Below, piece after piece: positions 56,240 to 64,000 of a stretch of 64,000 nt of DNA; position 1 is the stretch's first letter; the number at the start of each line of letters is the position of its first letter. The notes beneath the pieces are model-generated. The model did not search any database. It worked only from the letters and a program-made list of their open reading frames with translations, and was not told the origin of the DNA. This DNA comes from Streptomonospora nanhaiensis. GTDB lineage: Bacteria > Actinomycetota > Actinomycetes > Streptosporangiales > Streptosporangiaceae. The DNA lies in assembly GCF_026642255.1 (NCBI RefSeq), contig NZ_CP113264.1, forward strand, positions 6,882,001 to 6,946,000, given 5' to 3'. A program made the translations under genes and the position numbers.

Positions 56240-57576
56240 AGGGAGACCGCCTTTCCGTTCCGGTCCCACACGGTGAGGGGTGTGAGCCCGTGGGAGGGCG
56301 ACCACTCGGCGGCGACGGTGGCCGGATGGCCGCCGGTGACCGCGAGGAGGCGCCAGGGGTCGGGGGAGGCCAGGGGGAGGGCGGCGCCGGTCGGGTCGGC
56401 GAGGTGCCACCGGTCGCCGCCCCCGGCCGGGAGTGCGGGGGCGGCCCGGTCGAGCACGACCGGCCAGGCGTCCTGCCAGGGGTCCTCGGCCAGGACCGCG
56501 GCGAAGGCGTCGAGGGCCTCGGCGACGGTGCCGCCCCCGGGCTCCGGCGCCGGGCCGGTGTCACCGTCGCCCAGGGGGACGACGCGGTGGCCGTCGGGGT
56601 AGAACGCGAACTCGGCGGCGACCTCGGTGCCGACCCGGAAGGCGGTGGCGGGCGCCTCCCCGGCGCGGCCGAAGGTCAGGGACAGGGCGGTGCGCCCGGT
56701 CCCGGCTCCCCGCAGCCACACCCGGCGTGCGCGCATGTCGTTCTCGGGGGTGGCGACGTCGCGCCATCCCAGGACCCGCCACGTGTCGCGGACCCGCTCG
56801 CCGCCCGCGAGGACGTCCTCGGCGCGGGTGGTGATCCCGACCCTGGCGCGGACCGCCCCGCGGGTGCGCTCCCCGAGGGCGTCCCCTGCCCGGTGGCCGA
56901 CGACCAGCAGGTGGAGCAGGCCGAGCTGTTCGAGCACGCGCTCGGGCCAGTGGTCCCCCCTGGCGGCGGAGGGCAGCTGGGAGACGAGGGTGGAGGCTCC
57001 GCGCGCCTTGGCGTCCGTGAGGCGCCTGGCCATGCGGTCCCAGTGGTCGTAGCCCTGCTTGGGCACCTCGGCCAGGCCCGCGTCGACCTGGTCGTACAGC
57101 CAGGTCCGGAGTTCCTCCAGTCCGGCGCCGACGGCCTCCTCCCGCTTCTGGAGGGTCTGCGCCGCCTTGGCGGGGTCGGCGGGCGCCGCGGGGGCCCCGT
57201 TCTCGGCCCGGGCCCGGCGGGCCGCGCGGCCGTTGAGCCAGGAGCCCACCCATTCGGGTTTCTCGGCCCGGACCGCCACGTCGTCCTGGGCCCACAGCGC
57301 GAGCAGGGCCAGGACGTGCTTGCAGGGGATCTTGCGGCTGGGACAGCTGCACTTGAAGGCGGGGCCGCCGTCACCGTCCAGGTGGACGGCGGCGAGGTAG
57401 GGCTTGGAACCGCTGCCCTTGCACTCGCCCCACACGGCGGAGGCGCCGCCCGAGGGGGCGGCGACCACCCCGCGCTCCGGCCAGGACCCGCCCTTGGCCA
57501 CCTTGATCGCGGCCTTCTGGGAGGAGGGGTCCGGAGCCAGCGCCCATACGTCGTCGGTACTCCATCGATCGCTCAC
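56236..57576 (-). CDS. SWIM zinc-finger protein
   Basis: The 446-residue protein has a SWIM zinc finger FKCSCPSRKIPCKHVLALL with Cys76, Cys78, Cys85 and His87. The rest is helical and beta-rich without other motifs. SWIM domains bind DNA or proteins. The GTG 57576 is chosen because family members begin SDRWSxDDVxALAPDxSS. No Shine-Dalgarno is present, but TAGTGT lies at leaderless distance. It is the first gene of the operon SWIM - DUF5691 - MoxR - DUF5682 - vWA. Confidence 0.85.
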   Translation of the reverse strand: MSDRWSTDDVWALAPDPSSQKAAIKVAKGGSWPERGVVAAPSGGASAVWGECKGSGSKPYLAAVHLDGDGGPAFKCSCPSRKIPCKHVLALLALWAQDDVAVRAEKPEWVGSWLNGRAARRARAENGAPAAPADPAKAAQTLQKREEAVGAGLEELRTWLYDQVDAGLAEVPKQGYDHWDRMARRLTDAKARGASTLVSQLPSAARGDHWPERVLEQLGLLHLLVVGHRAGDALGERTRGAVRARVGITTRAEDVLAGGERVRDTWRVLGWRDVATPENDMRARRVWLRGAGTGRTALSLTFGRAGEAPATAFRVGTEVAAEFAFYPDGHRVVPLGDGDTGPAPEPGGGTVAEALDAFAAVLAEDPWQDAWPVVLDRAAPALPAGGGDRWHLADPTGAALPLASPDPWRLLAVTGGHPATVAAEWSPSHGLTPLTVWDRNGKAVSL

Positions 57577-58055
57577 ATGGAGAACACTACGGAACGACAG
57601 TGACAAATCGGGGTGTTCCGACAGCTCCTCGCGGGACCTTTCCCGGGGGCGCCGGCCGGAGATCCGGAACTGTCCGGGCCCCGTGGAAGGATGGGGCAGC
57701 GGACCGGCCCGCCCACGGCCACGAAACCCCCGTGTGCCACCGAAAACGCATTAACGGCATATAAAATACATTTGTTCTCTCTGGCCGTTTTATCCTGGTG
57801 CCGAAAGTCCTGATCCGCGCATTTTTCTGAGGGTGTTGAAAACAGATCTATTACCCTCCTAGAATGCCACGACCAGGATCTCAGCCCCCGGTCGCCACGC
57901 CTCCGGGGAATGCGGTCCCGGAACCCGGCCACGGCCCGCCCTTCCCGCCTGCGGCCGAGACCGTCCCCGCTCCCCCTCCCCCGACACCAAAGAAACACAA
58001 CGTCTCCTCGAAGGGAGGGAAGCGGCTCCCGTGACCCCCGGGTACCGCGACCCCG
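57577..58055 (+). promoter_or_regulatory. AT-rich intergenic region with a consensus-like promoter for the P450 gene
   Basis: No gene is apparent. TTGAAA (57836-57841) and TAGAAT (57860-57865) with an 18-base spacer form the best sigma-70-type promoter in the window. They leave a leader of about 180 bases before the P450 start. An AACGGC/GCCGTT inverted repeat (57753-57758 and 57784-57789) flanks an AT-rich loop upstream. The left end carries the SWIM operon promoter on the other strand. Confidence 0.55.
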
Positions 58056-59474
58056 ATGACGACCACCCGCCCCGGCGACGAAACCGCCCCGCCCGGAGCC
58101 CCCGGCTCCATGCCCCCCCGGGGGTGCCCGGCCGATATCACCCGCCTGTACGGGACCACGCCCGACACCGGGCGCGACGCGCTCTGGGCCGCGCTGCGCG
58201 AACGGCACGGCCCCGTCGCACCCGTCGAACTGGAGACCGGGGTACGGGCCTGGCTGCTCCTCGGCTACCACGAGAACCTCACCGTCCTCCAGAACCCGCA
58301 CATGTTCTCCCGGGACACCCGCCGGTGGCGCGAGGTGGCCGAGGGCCGCGTCGACCTCGCCTCGGCCCGGCCCGCCCTGTCCTGGCGCCCCAACGTCCTC
58401 TACGCCGACGGGGCCGAGCACACGCGGCTCCGCGGAGCCGTCGTGGAAGCCCTGGCCAGGGTGGACATGGCCGCCACCTCGCGCATGGTCCGGCAGCTCT
58501 GCGAGGAACTGATCGACGCCTTCGTGGCCGAGGGCAGAGCCGATCTCGTCGCCCAGTACGCCAACCCGCTGCCCGTGCTGGTGATCAACCGGCTGTACGG
58601 GCTCTCCGACAGCTACGGGCACATGCTCGGCGACCTCACGGCCCTCATCTTCGACGAGGACGCCAAGCGGGGCGAGGACGCCATCGGCCGCGTCCACCAG
58701 TACTTCTCCGGGCTGGTCGACCGCAAGCGCGAGCACCCCGGACCGGACCTGGTGTCGTGGATCCTGGAGCACCCCTCGGGCCTGAGCGGGCACGAGGTCG
58801 CCCACCAGGCGGCCCTCATCAACAACGCCAGCCACCAGCCCACGACGCACCTCATCGGCAACACGCTGCGCACACTGCTCACGGAGGACCGCATCCGCGG
58901 GGCGTACACCGACGCCCGGCTGCCGGTCCAGGAACTGCTGGACCACGTCATGTGGACGGACACGCCCTTCCAGATCCTCCCCGCCCGCTTCGCCCTCCAG
59001 GACATGCGCATCGGCAACGCCGAGGTCCGGGCGGGCGACGCCCTGCTGATCGGGTTCGACGCCGCCCACCGCGACCCCGCGGTACGGCGGGGCGAGGACG
59101 ACGGCACGGGGGTGGCGAGCGGCAGCCGCGCACACCTGATGTTCGGAGCGGGTGCGCACGCCTGCCCGGCGCGCGAGATGGCCAAGATGATCGCGGCGAC
59201 GGCCGTCACCATCCTGCACGAGAGGCTGACGGGCATGCGCTTGGCGGTCGACCCGGAGGAGTTGCGCTGGACGCCCTCGCCGTTCCTGCGCGGACTGCGC
59301 GAGCTGCCCGTCGTCTTCGTCCCGGGCGAGCCCTCCGCCCCGGATCCGGCCGCCGGGGACGAGTCGGCGTCCCGGCACCGGGACGGCCGGCGGTCGTCCG
59401 CCGGGGAGGAGGACGGGCAGGAGGGCGACCTGCTCGACCGGCTCCTCCTCTGGTGGCGGGGCCTGCGCGGGTAG
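58056..59474 (+). CDS. Cytochrome P450 lacking the ExxR motif (CYP157-like)
   Basis: The 472-residue protein has a heme-binding loop LMFGAGAHACPAREMAKM with ligand Cys370, and HTRLRGAVVEAL in the C-helix region. The K-helix, where nearly all P450s have ExxR, reads DHVMW (296-300). The I-helix reads NNASHQPTTHL (256-266), without the usual acid-alcohol pair. S. coelicolor CYP157C1 is a known P450 without ExxR (EQSLW), so this may be a related CYP157-type protein. A Ser/Asp/Arg-rich tail of about 50 residues follows the fold. No ferredoxin or conservon genes are adjacent. The catalytic role is unknown. Confidence 0.82.
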   Translation: MTTTRPGDETAPPGAPGSMPPRGCPADITRLYGTTPDTGRDALWAALRERHGPVAPVELETGVRAWLLLGYHENLTVLQNPHMFSRDTRRWREVAEGRVDLASARPALSWRPNVLYADGAEHTRLRGAVVEALARVDMAATSRMVRQLCEELIDAFVAEGRADLVAQYANPLPVLVINRLYGLSDSYGHMLGDLTALIFDEDAKRGEDAIGRVHQYFSGLVDRKREHPGPDLVSWILEHPSGLSGHEVAHQAALINNASHQPTTHLIGNTLRTLLTEDRIRGAYTDARLPVQELLDHVMWTDTPFQILPARFALQDMRIGNAEVRAGDALLIGFDAAHRDPAVRRGEDDGTGVASGSRAHLMFGAGAHACPAREMAKMIAATAVTILHERLTGMRLAVDPEELRWTPSPFLRGLRELPVVFVPGEPSAPDPAAGDESASRHRDGRRSSAGEEDGQEGDLLDRLLLWWRGLRG

Positions 59475-59567
59475 GCGCGGCGCCCTCCGGGCCCGTCGTG
59501 CGCGGCCGGGCACCTTCCGGGCGCGGGGCGCCGGCCCCGCCCCCGGAGCGGGCCGACGCGGGACGCA

Positions 59568-59604
59568 CGGCGGCCCCGGGGAGGCCCGCACCCCGGGGCC
59601 GCCG
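59568..59604. terminator. Perfect 14-bp hairpin
   Basis: CGGCGGCCCCGGGG (59568-59581) pairs with its inverse complement (59591-59604) across a 9-base loop. It lies between the converging P450 and oxidoreductase genes. Confidence 0.75.
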
Positions 59605-59621
59605 GAGCCCGGCCGCGCGGC

Positions 59622-60602
59622 TCACGCCGCCGGGCCGGCCCGACCGCCCAACCGCCGGATCGGCCCGGCCAGCTCCTCCTCGAAGAAGGTGAAGAACCCC
59701 TCCGTGTCCGGCCCCGCGTTGACCAGGCACAGGTGGTCGAAACCGGCCTCGGTGAACTGGCGCACGGCCTCCAGGTGGCGCTCCGGGTCCGGTCCGTAGC
59801 CGAACGCGTCGCGCATCGCCTCCCGGCCGATCAGGGCGGTGGCCGCCTCGAAGTTCACCGGGTTGGGCAGCTCGGCCTGCACCTTCCACCCCAGCAGGCC
59901 GAAGCGGAAGACCTCGCGCGCCGAGTCCAGCGCCTCGACCTCGTCGGCGGCCCAGGCCAGCGGCACCTCGCCGTAGCGCGGGCCGACGCCGCCGCTCTCG
60001 CCGTACGCCCGGGTGAGCGCCTTGTCGGGCTCGGTGCAGAACAACCCGTCGCCGAGCTCCGAGGCGAGCAGGGCGGCCTGCTCGCCCCCGGCCGCCACGA
60101 TGATCGGCGGCGGCTCGTCGGGGAGGTCGAACACGCGGGCGTCCTCCAGGACCAGGTGCTTCCCCTCGTAGGAGTGGTAGCCGCCGGACCAGAGCAGCCG
60201 GATGATGTCGATCGCCTCGCGCAGCATCCGGTGGCGCGTGGTGACGTTGGGCCAGCCCCGGCCGACGACGTGCTCGTTGAGGCGCTCCCCCGAGCCCAGC
60301 CCGAGGCTGAACCGCCCCTCGGACAGGAGGGCGGTGGTGGCGGCGGCCTGCGCGACGATCGCCGGGTGCACCCGCAGGATCGGGCAGGTGACCCCGGTGG
60401 CCAGGCCGATGGTCTCGGTCCGCTCCGCGACGGCGGCCAGCATCGACCACACGAAACCCGAGTGGCCGTGGCTGTACAGCCACGGATGGAAGTGGTCGCT
60501 GACCTCGACGAAGTCGAAACCGGCCTGTTCCGCGCGGACCGCCTGCTCCACGATCTCGCGGGGCCCGAAGCCCTCGGCGAACAGCTTGAAGCCCACCTTC
60601 AT
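59622..60602 (-). CDS. LLM-class, probably F420-dependent oxidoreductase
   Basis: The 326-residue TIM-barrel protein begins VGFKLFAEGFGPREIVEQAV, then EVSDHFHPWLYSHGHSGFVW, LATGVTCPILRVHPAIVAQA, FSLGLGSGERLNEHVVG and PPPIIVAAGGEQAALLASELGDG. This is the pattern of the luciferase-like F420-dependent glucose-6-phosphate dehydrogenase (Fgd) group. Cofactor F420 use is inferred from the subfamily. The substrate is unknown. It ends 19 bases downstream of a terminator and starts 22 bases after the catalase gene, so it is probably co-transcribed with it. Confidence 0.85.
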   Translation of the reverse strand: MKVGFKLFAEGFGPREIVEQAVRAEQAGFDFVEVSDHFHPWLYSHGHSGFVWSMLAAVAERTETIGLATGVTCPILRVHPAIVAQAAATTALLSEGRFSLGLGSGERLNEHVVGRGWPNVTTRHRMLREAIDIIRLLWSGGYHSYEGKHLVLEDARVFDLPDEPPPIIVAAGGEQAALLASELGDGLFCTEPDKALTRAYGESGGVGPRYGEVPLAWAADEVEALDSAREVFRFGLLGWKVQAELPNPVNFEAATALIGREAMRDAFGYGPDPERHLEAVRQFTEAGFDHLCLVNAGPDTEGFFTFFEEELAGPIRRLGGRAGPAA

Positions 60603-60624
60603 GGTGTCGTCGTCCCTCCCCTCG

Positions 60625-62712
60625 TCAGGCCGGCACCGCCGCGGTCGGCCGGTCCCAGATCCGGTGTCCCCCGACCAGCCGCGCGAACTCCGCGACGCAG
60701 TCGTCGCCCGCCGTCTCCGACACGACGACCCCCAGCTCGGTGCGCGTGCCCCCGGCGGGTGCGAAGGTCCCCTCCGGGACCGGCAGGGACGCGAGGAGAC
60801 GCGTGCCCTCGCCCACCGCCGCCACCGCCTTGTGGTGCTTGTACGCCTCCAGGACGAAGTGGACGGCCACGCCGTCCTGCTCCAGGGACTCGGCGGAGGA
60901 GGGCCCTCCCGGCACCACGACCGCGTCGTACAGGACGGAGGACACGGTCGTGTAGGCGCGGTCCACGGTGACGGGGTCCCCGGCGCCGGCGCGCACCGCG
61001 CCGTCCGTCGCGGCGAGGAGCTCCACCACCGCGCCCTCGGAGACGAGGCCGTCCCGGAACGCGTGGACGGCGGCGGCGTCCACGCCGTCGGCGACGAGTA
61101 CCGCGATCTGGCGGCCCGTCAGCGAGCCGAAGGCGGTGTTGGCCATGCTGACGGCCGGTGAGGAGCGTCCGTGGTTGGGCGTCCCCTCCGTCTCGGGGGG
61201 CTCCACCCCGATCCCCTCGGCCACACGGGCCGACAGCTCGTGGTCGACGTGGTTGAGGTTGGCGACCACACGCTGGCGCACCGCGAGCTCCTCGCACTTG
61301 CCCAGCTCGAAGCGGAACCCCGCGACCAGGTGCTCGCGCTCCCAGTCGGCGAGGCTGTTGTAGAACAGCGTCGCCTGGGAGTAGTGGTCGGCGAAGCTCT
61401 CGCTCCGCACCCGGATCTTCCCGCCCTCGACCTTCTCCGCGTAGTGGCGGTAGACGCCCTCGTCGGCCGGCGCGGGGCAGCCGCCCCCCAGCGAGTTCGG
61501 GTAGTAGGAGGTCTGTCCCCGGTGCACCCGGTGCTGCGCGAAGCCGTCGCGCTGGTTGTTGCTCACCGGCGCCACCGGCCGGTTGACGGGGATCTGCTGG
61601 AAGTTGGAGCCGCCCAGGCGCAGCAGCTGGGTGTCGAGGTAGGAGAAGTTGCGGGCCTGGAGCAGCGGGTCGTTGGTGAAGTCGATCCCCGGCACCACGT
61701 TGGCCGTGTGGAAGGCGACCTGCTCGGTCTCGGCGAAGAAGTTGTCCGGGTTGCGGTCCAGGACCATCTTCCCGATGGGCCGGACAGGCACCTCCTCCTC
61801 CGGGATGATCTTGGTGGCGTCCAGCAGGTCGAAGTCGAAGGCGTGCTCGTCCTCCTCCGCCACGAGCTGCACGCCCAGCTCCCACTCGGGGTACTGGCCG
61901 CGCTCGATGGCCTCCCACAGGTCGCGCCGGTTGAAGTCGGGGTCCTTGCCCTGGATGCGCTGCGCCTCGTCCCAGACGAGGGAGTGCGTGCCGAGCAGCG
62001 GCTTCCAGTGGAACTTGACGAAGGTGCCCCTCCCCTCGGCGCTGACGAACCGGAAGGTGTGCACGCCGAACCCCTGCATGGTCCGGTAGCTGCGCGGGAT
62101 CGCCCGGTCCGACATCAGCCACATCATCATGTGGGTGGTCTCGGGCTGGAGGCCGACGAAGTCCCACAGGGTGTCGTGCGCGGACTGCGCCTGCGGGATC
62201 TCGTTGTGGGGTTCGGGCTTGACCGCGTGGACGAAGTCGGGGAACTTGATGCCGTCCTGGATGAAGAAGACCGGCATGTTGTTGCCGACGAGGTCGTAGT
62301 TCCCCTGCTCGGTGTAGAACTTCACGGCGAACCCGCGCACGTCCCGCACCGTGTCGGCCGAGCCCCGCGACCCGGCGACCGTGGAGAAGCGCACGAAGAC
62401 CGGTGTGGTCACGTCCGGACCGCTCAGGAAGTGGGCCGCGGTGAGGTCGGAGAGCCCCTCGTAGGGCTGGAAGCGGCCGTAGGCCCCCGCCCCGCGCGCG
62501 TGGACGACGCGTTCGGGGATGCGCTCGTGGTCGAAGTGGGTGATCTTCTCGCGGGCGTGGAAGTCCTCCAGGAGCGTGGGGCCGCGTGCGCCGGCCCTGA
62601 GCGAGTTGTCCGTGTCGCCCACCCGCACGCCGGTCTCCGTGGTCAGCGGTTGCGCGGAATCGGTCCTCACCGAATCGAGCCGACGGTCCTTCTCGGTGCG
62701 TGCGTCGTCCAT
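60625..62712 (-). CDS. katE: Large-subunit (clade II) catalase, KatE/HPII type
   Basis: The 695-residue protein has the catalase core with catalytic His in ERVVHARGAGAYG and VRFSTVAGSRGSADTVRD. DLVGNNMPVFFIQD holds the catalytic Asn, and the heme-ligand Tyr is in RNFSYLDTQLLRLGG. About 160 C-terminal residues form the DJ-1/PfpI-like domain (IAVLVADGVDAAAVHAFRDG, YDAVVVPGGPSSAESL, VLEAYKHHKAVAAVGEG) that defines large-subunit catalases. It decomposes hydrogen peroxide in the cytoplasm. GGAGGA precedes the ATG. It is divergent from a stress-type SDR, suggesting shared stress control. Confidence 0.95.
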   Translation of the reverse strand: MDDARTEKDRRLDSVRTDSAQPLTTETGVRVGDTDNSLRAGARGPTLLEDFHAREKITHFDHERIPERVVHARGAGAYGRFQPYEGLSDLTAAHFLSGPDVTTPVFVRFSTVAGSRGSADTVRDVRGFAVKFYTEQGNYDLVGNNMPVFFIQDGIKFPDFVHAVKPEPHNEIPQAQSAHDTLWDFVGLQPETTHMMMWLMSDRAIPRSYRTMQGFGVHTFRFVSAEGRGTFVKFHWKPLLGTHSLVWDEAQRIQGKDPDFNRRDLWEAIERGQYPEWELGVQLVAEEDEHAFDFDLLDATKIIPEEEVPVRPIGKMVLDRNPDNFFAETEQVAFHTANVVPGIDFTNDPLLQARNFSYLDTQLLRLGGSNFQQIPVNRPVAPVSNNQRDGFAQHRVHRGQTSYYPNSLGGGCPAPADEGVYRHYAEKVEGGKIRVRSESFADHYSQATLFYNSLADWEREHLVAGFRFELGKCEELAVRQRVVANLNHVDHELSARVAEGIGVEPPETEGTPNHGRSSPAVSMANTAFGSLTGRQIAVLVADGVDAAAVHAFRDGLVSEGAVVELLAATDGAVRAGAGDPVTVDRAYTTVSSVLYDAVVVPGGPSSAESLEQDGVAVHFVLEAYKHHKAVAAVGEGTRLLASLPVPEGTFAPAGGTRTELGVVVSETAGDDCVAEFARLVGGHRIWDRPTAAVPA

Positions 62713-62941
62713 GGAAGTCCTCCGTTGGTGAGACCTCAGGTGCTGACATAAGGGGTTTCTCCACTCACGGTGACCGGGCCGCTCCACCCCCAAACATGGT
62801 TGTCCCGCTTTTGGAGGGGAGTTCACCGCCCCGCGCGGACGTGTCCGCGGATGCCCGAACCGGGGAAAGGGTTCCGCGTTGGAGGGGCTCGGAGCCGGGT
62901 AGGAGGAGCCCCACGCGAGGCGCCAGAGAGAGGAGAAGCCC

Positions 62942-63796
62942 ATGTCCGAGACCCCACCTCCCGCGCAGAGCCAGCCGTACCCGGGGCGTACCGAGCCGAT
63001 GGATCCGCAGCCCAGGGACGAGATGAGGGACTACGAGGGGCGCGGTCTGCTGGAGGGCAAGCGCGCCCTGATCACGGGGGGCGACTCCGGGATCGGCCGT
63101 GCCGTGGCCGTGGCGTTCGCCAAGGAGGGGGCCGACGTCGTCTTCGGCTACCTCAGTGAGGACGCCGACGCCCAGCACACCGTGGGCCTGGTCCAGGAAC
63201 AGGGCCGCAAGGCCGTGGGGATCCGCGGCGACCTGGCCGACGAGTCGTTCTGCTCCCATCTGGTCGGCCGCGCGGTCGAGGAACTCGGCGGGATCGACGT
63301 CCTCGTGGAGCACGCCGCCACCCAGTCGCCGGTCGAGCAGTTCACCGACCTGACCACGGAGCAGCTGCGCCGCACGTTCGACGTCAACGTGATGGGGGTG
63401 TTCTGGACCGTCCGCGAGGCGCTGGAGCACATCCCCGACGGCGGCTCGATCATCATCACCGGGTCGATCAACGGTCTGCGCGGCAACGACTCGCTCATCG
63501 ACTACGCGGCGAGCAAGTCCGCGGTGATGAACCTGTCGCTCTCGCTCTCGCAGGTGCTCCGCGACCGCGGCATCCGGGTGAACTGCGTCGCTCCCGGCCC
63601 CGTCTGGACGCCGCTCATCCCGGCCACGCTCGGGGAGAAGGGCGCCGAGGGGTTCGGCGAGCAGGCGCCGATGGGGCGGGCCGCCGAACCCGACGAGATC
63701 GCCCCGTCGTACGTGTTCTTCGCCAGCGACCGCCTGTCGTCGTACTACTCGGGCGAGACCCTGGCCCCCACGGGAGGGGAGATCCAGGCCGGCTGA
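62942..63796 (+). CDS. SDR oxidoreductase, general-stress (YhdF/YdaD) type
   Basis: The 284-residue protein starts with a Pro/Gln-rich extension (QPYPGRTEPMDPQPRDEM), typical of the stress-induced glucose-dehydrogenase-like SDRs. The extension is followed by ALITGGDSGIGRAVAVAFAKEGADV, VEHAATQ at the NNAG site, IIITGSINGL with the catalytic Ser, YAASKSAVMNL with catalytic Tyr and Lys, and NCVAPGPVWTPLIP. It uses NAD(P). GAGAGGAGAAG precedes the ATG. Its divergent neighbour is katE, which fits an oxidative or general stress setting. Confidence 0.87.
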   Translation: MSETPPPAQSQPYPGRTEPMDPQPRDEMRDYEGRGLLEGKRALITGGDSGIGRAVAVAFAKEGADVVFGYLSEDADAQHTVGLVQEQGRKAVGIRGDLADESFCSHLVGRAVEELGGIDVLVEHAATQSPVEQFTDLTTEQLRRTFDVNVMGVFWTVREALEHIPDGGSIIITGSINGLRGNDSLIDYAASKSAVMNLSLSLSQVLRDRGIRVNCVAPGPVWTPLIPATLGEKGAEGFGEQAPMGRAAEPDEIAPSYVFFASDRLSSYYSGETLAPTGGEIQAG

Positions 63797-63813
63797 GCCC
63801 GGGCCCGACGGAC

Positions 63814-63847
63814 GCGGGGGCGGGGACCGTGCGGTCCCCGCCCCCGC
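63814..63847. terminator. Perfect 15-bp hairpin
   Basis: GCGGGGGCGGGGACC (63814-63828) pairs with its inverse complement (63833-63847) around GTGC, 18 bases after the SDR stop and between convergent genes. Confidence 0.8.
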
Positions 63848-63891
63848 CCGTGCGGTCCCGGGCCCCGTCCCGGCCGCGCCGCGGCCCCCGT

Positions 63892-64000
63892 TCAGCCGCG
63901 GCCCGGCAGGAACTCCCGTGCCTTGGCGGCGAGCCCCCGGCGCACGACGTCCGCCGCGTCCGGGTCGCCCGACACGAGCGCCCTCGCGGTGTCGACGAGC
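63892..64000 (-). CDS. 3' end of an unidentified gene cut by the window edge
   Basis: The last 35 codons before a TGA stop read LVDTARALVSGDPDAADVVR and RGLAAKAREFLPGRG. The sequence looks coding and helical and is convergent with the SDR gene. Too little is present to name a family. Confidence 0.5.
   Translation of the reverse strand, partial: LVDTARALVSGDPDAADVVRRGLAAKAREFLPGRG

Noticed and set aside
58031..59692. GTG at 58031 with a good Shine-Dalgarno opening an alternative frame over the P450
   Set aside because: Its product is Arg/Pro-rich without motifs, whereas the frame from ATG 58056 contains the heme-binding loop and other P450 elements.
62400..62712. Apparent loss of a catalytic His in the catalase (AYG where E. 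coli HPII has AHG)
   Set aside because: The catalytic His is the one in ERVVHARG, which is present; the other position is variable among active catalases.
1..64000. tRNA or rRNA genes, CRISPR arrays, insertion sequences, attachment sites
   Set aside because: No CCA-ended cloverleaf, no regularly spaced repeats, no transposase motif and no terminal inverted repeats were seen on reading both strands.

Overview
The window is 64 kb of very GC-rich chromosomal DNA. Codon use is dominated by G or C at third positions, GTG and TTG starts are common, and gene ends often overlap as ATGA or GTGA. XRE/DUF5753, DUF397 and DUF6879 regulator families are present, there is a perfect CelR/CebR-type operator in front of a GH9 cellulase, and some starts look leaderless. 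Together these point to a mycelial actinomycete; Nocardiopsis or another Streptosporangiales member is my best guess, but this is inference from gene families and not a database match. No rRNA, tRNA, CRISPR array, insertion sequence or replication origin was seen.

Layout. 0-3.5 kb: two small membrane-type ORFs at the left edge and three SAM-dependent methyltransferase genes. 3.5-8.6 kb: a compact lanthipeptide locus, with a divergent DrrA/DrrB-type ABC exporter, a 53-residue three-Cys precursor, a possible second leader-like peptide, and an 858-residue lyase-kinase-cyclase. The cyclase domain keeps zinc-ligand cysteines, so it is class IV (LanL), and it carries a Cys-Cys-Gly motif where Cys-His-Gly is usual. 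9-11.6 kb: a pair of tandem paralogous envelope-type proteins, a TetR regulator and Tag glycosylase. 12-19.5 kb: a carboxylate-utilisation locus with a GntR regulator, TctCBA transporter, a DapA-family aldolase/dehydratase, a DhaK-DhaL kinase and an SDR dehydrogenase. A triple GTTAAC repeat lies in front of the regulator.

19.7-33.1 kb: an orphan HsdR-N-like protein, a membrane pseudokinase, a secreted GH9 cellulase with its operator, a sugar-dehydrogenase lipoprotein, a FUSC-type exporter, two more methyltransferase-fold proteins, a GH15 enzyme with a DUF1360 protein, an SDR and a DUF3140 protein. 33.3-40.7 kb is the most unusual part. A four-gene operon (nucleotidyl-cyclase-fold protein, P-loop NTPase, SPFH-like protein, DUF4407 membrane protein) stands divergent to a two-TM protein resembling the Pycsar TM effector, followed by a Crp/Fnr-type cNMP-domain regulator and an MFS exporter. 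The cyclase C-terminus and the region just before the NTPase domain share a 17-residue motif that looks like an amyloid-type signalling sequence. I read this as a candidate nucleotide-signalling immunity or conflict system.

42.3-50 kb: a regulatory patchwork with a PIN-domain toxin-antitoxin pair, an anti-sigma-like ATPase, three XRE/DUF5753 regulators with DUF397/DUF6879 partners, and a PIMT-like methyltransferase followed by a Cys-rich protein. 50-57.6 kb: a tightly coupled five-gene operon SWIM - DUF5691 - MoxR ATPase - DUF5682 - vWA. 57.6-64 kb: a cytochrome P450 without the ExxR motif, an F420-type luciferase-like oxidoreductase, a large-subunit catalase (KatE type), a stress-type SDR and the 3' end of one more gene. 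Strong GC-rich hairpins sit between most convergent gene pairs and probably act as terminators.
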